Source of the DNA: Aquatica leii
Taxonomy: Eukaryota > Arthropoda > Insecta > Coleoptera > Lampyridae
DNA: 64,000 nt
Assembly: GCA_035610365.1 (NCBI GenBank)
Contig: CM069433.1
Span: forward strand, 167,354,882-167,418,881
Direction of reading: 5' to 3'
Shown: positions 1-10,895 of the stretch, piece after piece
Numbering within the stretch: the first letter of the stretch is position 1
How the letters are laid out: each line of letters starts with the position of its first letter
The notes under the pieces: generated by a model
What the model was told of the DNA's origin: nothing
What the model saw: only the letters and a program-made list of their open reading frames with translations
The model's database searches: none
Position numbers and translations under genes: made by a program

Positions 1-1218
1 TTACGTACGCGTCACTGGTGTGGTGGCATAAGACCTTCACCCAGAGGGCCATACAGATACTCAGCAAGGTACAGCGCAGAGCTTGCCTTGGAATCACGGG
101 GGCAATAATAACCACCCCAACGGCAGCCATGGAGACTCTCCTGGACCTGCCGCCACTACACCTAGTAATTAGGGCGGAGGCACTCAGAGGGGCATACCGC
201 CTGAGAATCAACGGCAAGGAGGGATCGTCAAGGGTGGAGCATTCGACCATGTTTGACGAGATCTCTAAAGACAAAAACCTCAGTATGATAACTGAGAGAA
301 TAGCTAAAACTGTTTAAGACAACAATCCCCACCCGTTACGACTGGGAGAACAATTCCAAGAAAACAAAGCTGAATGGAATCGTGTATTACACAGATGGCT
401 CAAAAACCACTAAGGGCACTGGCTCTGGAGTGTACGGGAGCAATGGACAGGGCTGCAGAATCTCTGTAAGCCTAGGTCAAAAAGCGACCGTGTTCCAAGC
501 CGAGGTATATACAATCCTGACAGCATCTGCTCAACTATTAAAAGAGAACCATTCTAACAGGAGATTCTTTATAGTCACAGACAGCAAAGCAGCGATTGCA
601 GCATTAGAATCATATGTGGTGAACTCAAGGCTAGTACTTGAATGCACACAAATGCTAAACGCACTAGGTAGGTGTAATACAGTTACACTAGTGTGGGCAC
701 CTGGGCATGCGGGGATCGCGGGTAACCATGTTGCTGACGGGCTTGCCAGGGCGGCAAGCGCGAAACCACTCATAGGCCCTAAACCGGCTTGTGGGATTAC
801 ATATAACACAGCCCAACAGGAGATTCAAGCAATACTCACGAAAGAGCACTGCAGACACTGGTCAAAAGTCCCAGGACAGGATCATTCTAAGGTCTTTCTG
901 GAAACCCCCGACGGGGGCTTAGCAACGTCTGTCTTAAAGTTAAGTAGGACCAAGGTCAAACTTGCGACAGAGATGGTGACAAGCCACTGTCGTTTAAACA
1001 AACACCTGCATAAAATGGGACTGACTGATAGCCCGTTATGCAGGGGTTGTGGTGAGGAGGAAGAAACTCAATACCACGTCATCTGCCACTGTGAAGCTTT
1101 CACAAGGGCAAAGGAACGCCTACTTGGAAATAAAAAGATTACAGAAGAGGAAGTAATGAAGATTCGCCCTACTGAAATCCTGGACTTTGTCAAAGATACA
1201 GGTATTCTAGAATGGTAG
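1..1218 (+). pseudogene. Non-LTR retrotransposon ORF2, C-terminal part with RNase H
   Basis: This is the 3' part of a non-LTR retrotransposon polyprotein; its reverse transcriptase lies before the window. Bases 3-317 read as the region after the RT thumb (TQRAIQILSKVQRRACLGI). The same protein continues one frame over from about 304, so a 1-bp frameshift lies near 304-316. From 382 an RNase H domain shows its acidic residues in YTDGS, AEVYTI, TDSKAAI and NHVADGLAR. A CCHC-like motif follows (CRGCGEEEETQYHVICHC). RNase H plus a terminal zinc motif fits I/R1/LOA-type insect elements, but the clade is not settled. The product would act in target-primed reverse transcription. The frameshift makes this copy dead. 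Confidence 0.85.
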
Positions 1219-1305
1219 AAAACATCGGGAAGCACAATAGACCTACAGGTCGCGGTGCCGGGACCATATTGGGACCACCCCTAGGTAAAATAATAATAAA
1301 AATAG
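1219..1305 (+). repeat. 3' tail of the non-LTR element
   Basis: A short GC-rich 3' UTR follows the RNase H stop and ends in a TAA-rich run (about 1285-1304), as expected for the 3' end of this retroelement class. AT-rich DNA begins directly after it. Confidence 0.6.
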
Positions 1306-1553
1306 TACCCAATAATTACTATATTGCCATTTTTTAAATTAATTTAATTATTTTAATACCAAAGCAAACGTAACTGATTACCAAACGCGCACGTGATAAC
1401 TGTAATTTGTGCAAATCGTTGCAGTCGCAATAGAATAATATCTATAATTATATGTAGCACAATTAATTTTACACGTCCATACTAAAAAACAAATATTATC
1501 TTCAGTTGCCAATAAAAGATTTGGTTTGTGTTAAAAAAATAGGAACAGCACGA
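1306..1553. other. Unannotated AT-rich spacer
   Basis: No coding potential or repeat recognised between the non-LTR tail and the Harbinger target duplication. Confidence 0.5.
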
Positions 1554-1556
1554 TAA

Positions 1557-1620
1557 GGCTGGATCCACACAATAAGGTCGATCACGGTTCGTTCGCGGTC
1601 CGATCTCGGTCTGGTAAAAT
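1557..1620 (+). repeat. Harbinger left terminal inverted repeat
   Basis: It matches the reverse complement of 6417-6480 over 64 bp with two differences near bases 13-16. The outer bases are GGCTGGATCCA. Confidence 0.92.
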
Positions 1621-1826
1621 CTAATCGTGTCCACATTAGACAATCTGACTCCGTTCACGATTCAGTCTTGGACCGTCAATAATCGAAGTCGGATGTATTT
1701 GGCTTATAATTAATAATAAAACAGACGTTGAAGTATTTAATTAAACGTTAGAGTATTAAGTATTTAATTAACGTATTTAGTTGAACGTTAAAGTATTTAA
1801 TTGCTTGTAATATTTGCGGCCAAAAA

Positions 1827-4128
1827 ATGTCATTGAACTTTTCGATTGAAGAATTAGTTATTGTATCTTTCATTCTTGATGAAGAAGATAATATTATCAA
1901 CGCAAGAAGAAAACATCAAACAAGGATAAGAATGTGGGTGCATCCAAGTTTACTGCAACGAAAAACGGAAGGAGAATACTACACTCTCTATAGTCATTTA
2001 ATTAATGATGAAGAAACATTTTTACAATAGTGTCGCATGGATTGGAGTACGTTTGAAATCACTCCAAAAATAGTAAAAAAGAACACAAGATCTCGTGAAG
2101 CGATTTCTCCACGAGAAAAATTCATTGTATGTTTGAGGTAAGTATCATTTATTGCACTCGATTAAAGTGAAAAACATTCATTAAAGTTATTAATTATTCA
2201 TTGTTATTATAAAGTAATCAAAATATTCATTTGCATTTATAAAGGTTAAATTCTTAATATTAATTTCACTCAATTTTTCTTTTTTATATTTTTTTTTGTT
2301 TAATACGGTTCTTCACGCTCCTGATGTCGCATTGTCGATGAATATTGTACTTGCAAGTTATTTTCAGTTAGCAATGTTAATACAGGTACATTTGATGCTG
2401 TAGACCTTTGCAATTCTGATGAGCTATAGTTAGCAAAGTTATAAGATTGTACATTAACTGGCTGTTGTTGTATATAAGTATGTTGTGATGATGGTATTGG
2501 GCAATCACGTGATGAACCATGAGCATTGGATTGACTAATGTCAAAATAATAAGATGTTGATGATGAATCTGACGATGGACCAGGTGATATTTGGCTGCGA
2601 TGAGTAGGTGCTGGTGGTGAAAATATTGGAGAAAGTGTCAAATATATTTCCCTTATTTTATTTATAAGTGAAAATACTTGAGTTTTTGCTACATGCTAGT
2701 CAAGTGTAGAAAATTTTTACAGTTGTAGCCATTAATGAGAAAAACTGATCGATTAAATCCACCGGACGTTCTGATTTTTTATTTTCTAAAATATACTTTA
2801 TCAAGATTGATGATGCGCTCTCTGGAGTGAGATTAATTCGCTTCATTTTCTTTGTTTGGGTTGTTGGTAAATTATTGGTAGATGCACTTGTCGAGTGAAT
2901 GGTTACAATCATTGACTGATATAATTTCTTCGTTATCATTGTTCTGTGTCAATGAAGTCGTCTGCACAACTACCTTCTCATTATTTTCGGAGCCATTACT
3001 TTCGTTGTCCGCTTCTTCATCTGCAATCGACGATATTCGTGGTCTATCAACAGTAAGATAATTTTTTTAGCGAATTGGTCACTTTTTGTTCTCAATTTCG
3101 CAAGATATTTTCTATATTGAGCTCGCAGTGATTCCCATCGTGTTTTTACTTCTGTAATAAAATAGATTAAATTAATTGAAAATTTACAAAGTCATAGTAC
3201 ATTATAAAAAATGACGCAAGTTTACAAAATTAAATTAATTAAATTTTTATTATTGTGTTTTCTTCTTTCTGGATTTTTGGCTACAGGCAATTCTTATAAA
3301 ACAATTGCTTTTAGCTACCATCTTGGACATTCGACAGTACAAAATATTGTTATCGAAGTATGTACGGCAATAAATGAAATTTTAATGTTAGAATTTATTC
3401 CAACGCCTTCTCGAGAAAAGTGGTTACAAATAGCTAATGACATGTGGAGGATGTGGAATTTTCCCAATTGTTTAGGAGCTCTAGATGGTAAACATGTAAT
3501 AAATACTCCATCCAATAGTGGATCTTTATATTTTAATTACAAGAAAACATTTTCCATAGTACTGTTGGCATTATTAGATGCTAATTACAAATTTATAGCC
3601 GTTGACATTGGGTCTTATGGGAAAAATAGCGATGGAGGTATTTTGGCCAATTCAGCATTTGGAAAAGGATTAAACAATAAAACATTGAATATTCCTGAAA
3701 GTTATCCACTTCCAGGAACAAACATCTTGACTCCATATGTAATATTGAGAGATGAAGCTTTTCTTTTAAAAACATATATGATGCGCCCAGACGCATGTGT
3801 TGACGACGATGAAAAAAGAATATTTAATTATCGGTTATGTCGTGCAAGACGACTAGTTGAATGTGCATTCGGCATTTTGTCACAAACTTTCAGAGTATAT
3901 TGCAGAAGACTAATAGCTGATCCTCAAAATTTAACCTCAATAATATTAACCATATGCATTTTACATAATATTATTAGAAATACCAGAATTATCAATACAG
4001 AAAGTAATGTAGGCAATGTCAATAATAGAAATAACAATATGCAGAATTTAAGAAGACAAGAAGGAAATGCACAGAGAGAGGCATTTGAAACGAGGGGAGT
4101 TTTCAAAGATTTCTTTAATTCTGTCTAA
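1827..4128 (+). pseudogene. PIF/Harbinger transposase, two exons, inactivated
   Basis: Exon 1 is 1827-2137 and ends in a consensus donor (GTAAGT at 2138). Exon 2 is 3273-4128. Joined they give 389 codons in one frame, the usual length for the HARBI1-like nuclease family. Catalytic acidic residues appear in GALDGKH, VDIGSYGKNSDGGI and ECAFGIL, with the family motif RDEAFLLKTYMMRP between them. Three faults are visible or inferred. A TAG stop lies in exon 1 at 2028-2030. The expected acceptor AG at 3271-3272 reads GG. The copy is also split by the neighbouring insertion. An active product would cut at the TIRs, helped by the MADF partner. Family is sure; the splice reconstruction is inferred from continuity of the reading frame. 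Confidence 0.85.
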
Positions 4129-4436
4129 AGCTCAGTGCCATGGCAGAGAAATGTAATAGCCTAACAGAAATTACAAAAATAAATCGAAATTTTTATAATC
4201 ATAATTTTTAAGTAAACTTACCAGTTAGTCCCTACTATTTGTTCAATTTCATCCCACATTTTTTTTTATAATTATTATCACTATAATGAGGTGATTGCAA
4301 ATCGTATAAACCTGGTTTACTTTTAACCAGTTCAACAAGCAGTTCATCTGAAAAAATTAATAGTCATTCCTTTTGCAAAAATAATAATAATTTATTAAAT
4401 TTGTATCATTCGCAACTGTAATAAAATTCTGTTAAT

Positions 4437-6033
4437 ATAGGATATAGCTGCGAAACATCCCTGCTAAATATAGTTGATGACATACTTACAGCCTCAGATA
4501 ATAATAATGCATCTGTGGTTATATTTCTTGACTACTCGAAAGCATTTGACACTTTGAACCATGACATCTTAATCTCTATAACGCAACATTTGGGGTTTAC
4601 AAATTCAGCTACGGCCCTAATTCAAAGTTACTTGATCAACCGTTCACAAGTTGTTGTTTATAATGGAAATATATCCGCACCGCTCCAAGTACGTCGAGGT
4701 GTACCACAAGGCTCAATATTAGGACCATTGTTATACATTCTTTATACCTTCAACTTATCTCATGGGATAAAATTCTGTGGGTATCATTTATATGCTGATG
4801 ATACACAGCTTACATTTAATTTTAAGCCGTCAGAGATAGTAGAAGCAGTGTCAAAAATAAATACCGATCTGCAAAGACTGGCTGATTTTTCTAATAAACA
4901 TAGTTTAAAAATAAACACGTCCAAATGCTATACAATGCTATTCTGTAAAAACCACCTATACGATATTATTGCAAATTTGTTGGTTGTTAATATAGACAAA
5001 AATAGACTTCAACTCAAAGCTCAGCATAAAAACCTAGGTATTATGTTTGACAGAACCCTCAGATTTAAAGGCCACATATCTGTTTTGTTGCAAAGGGCTT
5101 ATATTAACCTAAAAGTTATTTTTAATAGTCGCTACAGTATTAACCAAAAAACTAAAATTATACTATGTAATAGCATGGTATTATCTCACTTTAATTACTG
5201 TAGCTCAGTATATGGCCCCTGCTTAGACAGTGCAGATACAAGACGACTACAAAATTTACAAAACGTCTGTCTTCGATTAATTTTTGGTCTAAAAAAACGC
5301 GAAAGAGTTAAACACAAGCTCATGGAATTACAATGGTTAAACATGGCTAATAGAAGATTATTACATAGTGCTGCTCTCTATCATAAAATTTTAACCAGCG
5401 GTACTCCATCATATCTGGCATCAAAAATCATTCCCAGTTATAGTGCGTGTAACATAAATAAACGAAAGAAGTACTTATTATTAATTCCAAAACATCGGAC
5501 TTCCTTATATCGCAGATCTTACTCTTTTACACTAGCAAATTTATATAACAGTCTACCAGATACCCTTAAAGTATTAAATTATAAGACCTTTAAAATAAAA
5601 TTATTTAATTTACTTATTTTAAAACAAACGGCACCATAATGATTTCCTTCCTAGTTCTAAGATTATATGTTTAAATTGTATCTACATCCTTTCTATCTAA
5701 TTATTAACTTTCTAATGAATTATATATTTCACAATTATGTATCTTTTAGTAATATAATTTACTTATCTCAACCCGCTTTACACGCAAACTATCTAAACTA
5801 AAGGCAGGTTAAGTGGAAGAGCAGATTATATTATTATTTATTAATAATATAAATCTGAACTTCGCCTGATTGGGCGTCTTTTTTTTTGTTTATTATTGTT
5901 ATTTAAATATTATTCATTTCCTTATTTCTTTTATATTTACATGCCTATTATATATTATGTTATTATGGGGGAAAATGTTAATGAAATTGAGAGCTCAATA
6001 AAATACATTATTATTATTATTATTATTATTATA
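4437..6033 (+). mobile_element. 5'-truncated CR1/L2-like non-LTR element inserted in Harbinger
   Basis: The insert lies inside intron 1 of the MADF gene. It begins abruptly within the RT domain (about 4437-4440), has a 3' UTR from 5640, and ends at AATAAA plus (ATT)n at 6002-6033. A microsatellite 3' tail without poly(A) is usual for CR1/L2/Daphne-type elements. The exact junctions and target duplication could not be fixed because both flanks are low-complexity. Confidence 0.75.
4440..5639 (+). pseudogene. Reverse transcriptase, C-terminal two thirds (CR1/L2-like)
   Basis: The open frame runs from the truncated 5' edge (GYSCETSLLNIVDDIL) without a stop to 5639. RT palm motifs are present: LDYSKAFDTLNH, RRGVPQGSILGPLLY and the catalytic YADDTQL. 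A thumb region and the C-terminal YNSLPDTLKVLNYKTFK segment, typical of CR1/L2-type elements, follow. There is no RNase H. The endonuclease and ORF1 are missing, so this is an ordinary 5'-truncated dead-on-arrival copy. Its long intact frame suggests it is younger than the host Harbinger genes, which carry several lesions. Confidence 0.85.
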
Positions 6034-6416
6034 ATACTAATATTCTTATGTTATTTGTAAATATCATTTTAAAAATCATTTATTTATGCCTAATTACCTT
6101 TCTCAAAAGTCCACACTGCTTTAGCCATCGTTAGCACTTACAATTAATATAAATAATATATTTTTTCAATTATTCAATAGCAATATCACAAAATATTTCA
6201 AATATACATTAACTACATTTCATGAAAGTGTCGCTTCAACGGATAATAGTTGACTGAACCGGGAACAAAAGAGCATCCATACTATCGATACATGCCATGA
6301 CAAGTTCAATCTCGCTCAAACAAAATTTCTTCAAGACTGATTGCGACTGGAATGGGATGCGACCGGAACTTGACTATTATGGGTAGTATGAATGCATACA
6401 TCGTTTTTCATTTAAT

Positions 6417-6480
6417 ATTTTACCAGACCGAGATCGGACCGCGAACGAACCGTGATCGACCTTATAGTATGGATCCAGCC
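6417..6480 (-). repeat. Harbinger right terminal inverted repeat
   Basis: Reverse complement of 1557-1620, followed directly by the TAA target duplication at 6481-6483. Confidence 0.92.
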
Positions 6481-6597
6481 TAAATTGTTGCATTAAATAA
6501 AGCAAGTGTCGAATTAGAATTGACATATCTAGATAAAATTTTATGTTAATATACAGCGTGATCTAATACTAGTAATATACATTTATTGTTAAGAAAT

Positions 6598-7130
6598 GGA
6601 TCAATATATTCAAAGATCTAACAGTATCGGTAGTAATGAAGACTTAAGAAGACATCCAAAACGGAAGAAAGAGCATAGAGAAAGCGAAGAATCAAAACAA
6701 CTTCAATTAATGGAAGAAATACTACAACGCGCTTAGACAAAATAAATTAGAAATTAAAAACGAACTTAAAACATTAAAAGAAAAATACGGGAGTAATGAA
6801 AAGAAGTGGCAACTAGAAAAAAACGTCTTAGAAACACGTATAAAGCAATTGGAAGACGACAAAAAAGAGAAAAAAGAGAAAAAGAAAAATAACATAATAA
6901 TATCAAGAATAAAAACTAATGAAGAAAACGTAAAAGAAACGGTGAAAAACTTCTTTTTGGAAGAATTAAATGTCGAACCAACAATAGAAAAACCAATTCT
7001 GATTGGAAAACAAAAAAAACAAGAAATTAATATTAAATAAATTTCTAAATTTTACAAAAAAATTAAATATAATGAAAAAGGAAAAAACAATAAAAGATCG
7101 ACAGGTATTCATCAATAACGACTTAACAGT
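6598..7130 (+). pseudogene. Non-LTR ORF1-like coiled-coil protein, broken
   Basis: It starts at ATG 6598 with a charged, low-complexity N-terminus. A lysine/glutamate-rich coiled coil follows (LKTLKEKYGSNEKKWQLEKN), then NNIIISRIKTNEENVKETV, which resembles the RNA-binding region of L1-like ORF1 proteins. There is a frameshift near 6735 and a stop at 7038-7040. Residual coding to about 7130 (KTIKDRQVFINNDLTVQES) is ended by a perfect palindrome. The downstream endonuclease remnant suggests both belong to one element. The clade is not identified. Confidence 0.6.
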
Positions 7131-7141
7131 TCAAGAAAGTC

Positions 7142-7195
7142 ATTTTACAAACAAGTTTTGAATGTGATTATTCATTCAAAACTTGTTTGTAAAAT
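7142..7195. repeat. Perfect 23-bp inverted repeat with 8-bp loop
   Basis: The arms 7142-7164 and 7173-7195 are exact reverse complements separated by 8 bases. The ORF1-like reading ends at the left arm, whose sequence continues it. The right arm therefore looks like an inverted copy of coding sequence made at a break rather than a terminator. Confidence 0.9.
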
Positions 7196-7429
7196 TTTTA
7201 AATGTGTTTAAGAAAGCGCATGGTTGCTTTATTTGGTATTTCTTTCTAACCTAATGGTTGTTATGACGAATACTTTCAAACGTGTAGTGTAATTCTTAAT
7301 TCAGATAACTAATGTACGTGCTCGCTTTACTTGATGAAATCCTACATGTAAGAAGGAAACGGCAATAGTGTATATATGTCGGTGTTAAATAAAGCGCTAA
7401 TCCGAAACTGAAAATGTTAAATTTTACCG
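7196..7429. other. Spacer between ORF1 and endonuclease remnants
   Basis: No recognisable coding motif; probably degraded element sequence. Confidence 0.4.
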
Positions 7430-7435
7430 ACTATA

Positions 7436-8003
7436 AATGTGTTGTTTTGGAATGCAGAAGGAATGGCTAATGTATTTAAACTAAGTAGGAGTGAAACAAA
7501 AAAGGTAATAACTCATGATATAATTTATTTAATGAAACGTTTCTAGTAGAAAAAAATAAAATTGAAAATAATATATTTAACAATTTTGACTGCATATTTT
7601 CAAGCGCAACAAAAGAAAACACCAAAGGAAGAGCTAGTGGGGGAATTCATATATACGTGTTAAAGCATTTGCAGTGGAAAACTATTGATATTTCAAATTT
7701 ATGGGTATTCCTAGAAATAACTAATACCAAAAGCAGTAGGATAGTAGGATGTGTATATTGGAGACCCAATACAAATATAGATGAGTTTATAGACTCGATA
7801 GAAGATCTACTTCTTCAAATCTCAGAAAAAAATTTAGGAGAAAATGTAATTATAGGGGGAGACTCGAACTGTAGAATCGGCGAGTTAAATCAAATAGACG
7901 AGGATGTGCTATATGGAACAAATCTAACAGCAAAGAGAAAAAGCATTGACAATAAAGTCAACACGAGAGGAAAGAAATTGGTTAACATGACTGTTTTTAG
8001 ATA
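7436..8003 (+). pseudogene. Non-LTR apurinic-like endonuclease domain, fragment
   Basis: The start of an APE-type endonuclease is visible (VLFWNAEGMAN, then IIYLNETFL across frameshifts). A continuous frame at 7657-8003 carries IVGCVYWRPN and the catalytic-loop motif GGDSNCRIGELNQ. The domain would nick target DNA for retrotransposition. It stops at 8003 before its C-terminal SDH motif, where unrelated repeat sequence begins. Several frameshifts occur between 7480 and 7657. Confidence 0.7.
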
Positions 8004-8040
8004 AATTTTTAAAGGGATCCATGTTATTGGTGTGACAATT

Positions 8041-8356
8041 CAAATATGAAGTGAAGTAAAGGTCAAATAACCAATAATTAAAAAAAAAATATTGGTTATT
8101 TGACCTTTAGTGGATTTATGTATTGTAGTGAATAACGAAACATTAACAAAACAAATTTAATTAACAATATACAATAACACTAACAAACAAATTACAGAAT
8201 TGCCGAAGCAGCTGCGTGCTGTTAACCCGGACGACTTGAGTTGTAGTGGGCCGATCTGCGTTAGGGTTTCCCACACTTGCGCGTTGTCCGACCATTAGGG
8301 TATTTCCTAAGTACATGATAGAGGGCACTACAGACCTTTACTTCACTTTATATTTG
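8041..8356. repeat. Small inverted-repeat insertion in the endonuclease/RT linker
   Basis: The ends 8041-8064 and 8333-8356 are inverted copies (23 of 24 bp). A second perfect 19-bp hairpin uses 8058-8076 and 8090-8108. Coding similarity to non-LTR ORF2 stops before this block and resumes after it. It is probably a MITE or a rearranged snapback; no target duplication could be defined. Confidence 0.5.
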
Positions 8357-8577
8357 TTTTTAGATAATTCTAATTCAATTTATTATAATAGCGAGGATAT
8401 TAATAAGCTAGCACAAAATATGTTAAACTCCATAAAACAGGCAGCAATCAATTCAGGAGCCTTACAGGTCAGCACTATTAATTTAGCAAACAGTAAATAA
8501 GTTGTGTCGCCCTGGTTTGACGAAGAGTGCAGAATAGCAAATATAGCAAAAATGTTTATCTAGAGAAGCACAAAAAT
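8357..8577 (+). pseudogene. Non-LTR ORF2 linker fragment
   Basis: Reads as the region between endonuclease and RT (NKLAQNMLNSIKQAA, then a stop at 8498-8500 and SPWFDEECRIANIAK). The WFDEEC-type motif is common in insect ORF2 linkers. It is cut off by the large inverted duplication at about 8578, and the RT is not found on the far side. Confidence 0.55.
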
Positions 8578-9228
8578 GGGTATTTGGGCTGTGTTAGTAA
8601 CGCTTAGGTTTTGTTTTCCAAGTGATGTACGGTAATATTTTCAAGGGAAAAAGTCACCTCTCAAAGATCAAACAATAATATTGCGCTCACAAACATGTTA
8701 TGCGAGGAAAGATCGAAAAATTGCGATTCACATCCACTAACTCATTTTCTGCTGGTTTAGATACGTTTGAGAGCATTTGGATCAATGTAAAATTTTCTAA
8801 AGACACAATCAATTTTAAAGCCAAAGTGGAACTTTCAGAAATTTAGCCAGACTTTGATTGAATACGCTTGGATTAAATAAATCATTCAATGATTAAATAA
8901 ACAATTTATATCGCGTGATTTCTGACAATTGCTTCACCACACTCTAACTAGTTGATGCGCATTTAAAAAAAAACAACTAAGTGATTACTGGATTTTACCC
9001 GAGTTTTATGGCGGTTCACAGTTCTACAGCTTTTAAGATTATGACACAATTCGAGATACGTTGCCACATCCTTTTAGATGTAAAAAAGTTGCAAAGTGGA
9101 GATTACATCTTTGAAAATGTGAGCCACAGTTTAAAAATTGATTTTTTTCCAACAGTTTGTTGCGTTCGCGATTCCTCGTCATATCTAAAGAAGACTTACA
9201 ACAGATTGGACTCGCAATAAAAACATTT

Positions 9229-9533
9229 CGCCACGCAAAATAATCGACATGCCTTTTTATTAAATTTTCTTTTTTATCGATCCTACAATTTTGTTCTCCT
9301 ATTAATATTAAACAATTGCGCTACTGACTGTAAAGAAGCATTAAAGGGATGAACCTTACTTTAACATGAATCCTTTCTCAGGTTTATTAAATTATTTCGC
9401 GTACGCATTTTAAAATTTGAACACAAATTATCGGTTTAGTAGGACATGTGTGTTTCGATCGAGTTGCTTTTGGTTAAAGGTAGCTTTGTCGGTGTTGTAA
9501 TATTACACACGTCACAGTTTTTGTATTTAAATG
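9229..9533. other. Segment present only in the left arm
   Basis: About 305 bp lacks a counterpart in the right arm near 12553-12560, where the flanking sequences join directly. It is an insertion in the left arm or a deletion in the right. No TIR, tail or coding region recognised. Confidence 0.6.
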
Positions 9534-9700
9534 ATTTGCTTAATAACTTAAAATAACCTATAAGCTATTACCCTAAAACAGTGCAAGAAAAAAAATGAAA
9601 AATCGGCGGAAGGGTACAATTACGTTCAATAGTTTAGAAGATACAAGTGTGCAAAGTTGCTCGAAAATATCTTACATTACAGTAAAATTCTGTAACTCTA

Positions 9701-9857
9701 AAGGCGGGTTGCACAAAGCAAATCAAAAATGTGACAACTGATTATTTCTCAAAACAATTGCAACCAGCCAATGAAACCACGTTTATTGGTGATGTGACAA
9801 TTGATTTTAGAAATAATCACTTGCTACATTTTTGATTTGCCTTGTGCAACCCACCTT
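9701..9857. mobile_element. 157-bp palindromic MITE with TA target
   Basis: The element starts AAGGCGGGTTGCACAA and ends with its near reverse complement; arms of about 66 bp make most of it palindromic. TA flanks both sides (9699-9700, 9858-9859). The right arm of the large duplication has the empty site near 12351-12370, so the insertion came after the duplication. The TA target suggests Tc1/mariner-type mobilisation. Confidence 0.75.
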
Positions 9858-10278
9858 TAAACTATCAGATATAATTATACTCTCCCGCGCATTTTTTTGC
9901 AGTAAATTTTGTGCTCAATAAATTGTTTATGTGCAATTTTCATCTATATTGTATCGTTTGTGCAGCGTCCATAGCGGAAGCTCGCGTGGATCTAATACTA
10001 CAATTACTGTAATTATTTTTCATCACTGGTGAGTGAAATTAAGACTTATTATATTTTTAAAACATAAAACGAATCATAAAGAATATCTTGTTTGACAATG
10101 ATAAACACTGCATCCCAAAAAAATGAAGTGAAATTGCGCACCACCGCAAGTTCCAGATTTGTTTCATCTTAGCGTTTCATCGTTTCGTTACACAAACCTT
10201 CGAATCAAGCATCCTATAAGTGTTTTCAACACTAAAACTCTTAAAATTCAATTTTTTTAAACTATAAATTTACAAAGA

Positions 10279-10895
10279 GCAACACAAAAAATAATGTACG
10301 TTACTCTCGTACGCACTCACATGCAACGCTCGGCCGAGCGGCCTCTCGTTTTGACCCCTGCTACGTACCATACTATTTCATAAGTAATTACGTCTTAGCA
10401 TTGTAATATTATTAGAGATCATTTCACGACTAAAGAACCGTGAGGTGCGCGTCGGATAAGTTCGGAATTTGACAATCATGCAAAATAAATTCTAACTAAA
10501 AACATCTGCTGTAAACAATGTGTGAAGTTAATGTAATGGTTAATCCTTAACTTAATAATATGTACACCGTAAACGCCGCACGAAAAGTGCAAACGTTTTC
10601 CAGTTGGATAATGTATTTACATTGGAAACAAAATTGGTTTTTGCGCAGCGGTTCTTTAGTCTTGAAATGAACTCTACTGCACGTTATAAACAAACACGAA
10701 TTGTATTAGTAAGCAAATAGTGTAGAAATATTGTAATAGATATAATAGTAATCTACGTAACAAGGGTCGAAAGTAAGGCGTAGCATAACGAACTTGAACG
10801 CGAAGCGGGTTCGCACGGCCGAGCGTCGCATGAGAGTGAATTATGCTATGATACTTTCGAGGAGAGTAACGTAGATTATTTTTTATATTGCCTTA
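10279..10895. repeat. Nested inverted repeat in the core of the duplication
   Basis: Bases 10279-10345 (with TACGTTACTCTC and CGCTCGGCCGAGCG) recur inverted at about 10817-10895. A related short version lies at 43150-43330. No coding sequence recognised between the arms. Confidence 0.6.

Larger units (their letters stand above)
2300..6128 (-). pseudogene. Harbinger MADF/BESS accessory DNA-binding protein gene, decayed
   Basis: The minus-strand gene starts at ATG 6128. Exon 1 is 6128-6098 (MAKAVWTFEK, donor GTAATT). Exon 2 is 4347-4222, opening the MADF domain (DELLVELVKSKPGLYDLQS). Exon 3 starts at 3151 with the end of MADF (EVKTRWESLRAQYRKYL). A BESS-type motif follows near 2705-2765 (DLIDQFFSLMATTVKIF), then a Ser/Pro/Gln-rich tail to 2300. 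A missing A in the A-run near 4258-4266 and an extra G near 4230 are compensating frameshifts. Further shifts lie near 3060 and 2880, and stops near 2700. In Harbinger this class of protein binds TIRs and helps nuclear import of the transposase. Intron 1 holds the non-LTR insertion; intron 2 holds the transposase exon. Confidence 0.75.
1557..6480 (+). mobile_element. PIF/Harbinger DNA transposon, complete but inactive
   Basis: The element is bounded by 64-bp terminal inverted repeats (1557-1620 and 6417-6480, two mismatches) beginning GGCTGGATCCA. It is flanked by the 3-bp duplication TAA (1554-1556 and 6481-6483), the target type used by PIF/Harbinger. It carries both genes expected of the superfamily: a Harbinger nuclease (plus strand, 1827-4128) and a MADF/BESS DNA-binding protein (minus strand, 6128-2300). 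Both genes are spliced and both are broken. A non-LTR element inserted at about 4437-6033 adds roughly 1.6 kb, so the original Harbinger was about 3.3 kb. Confidence 0.9.
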
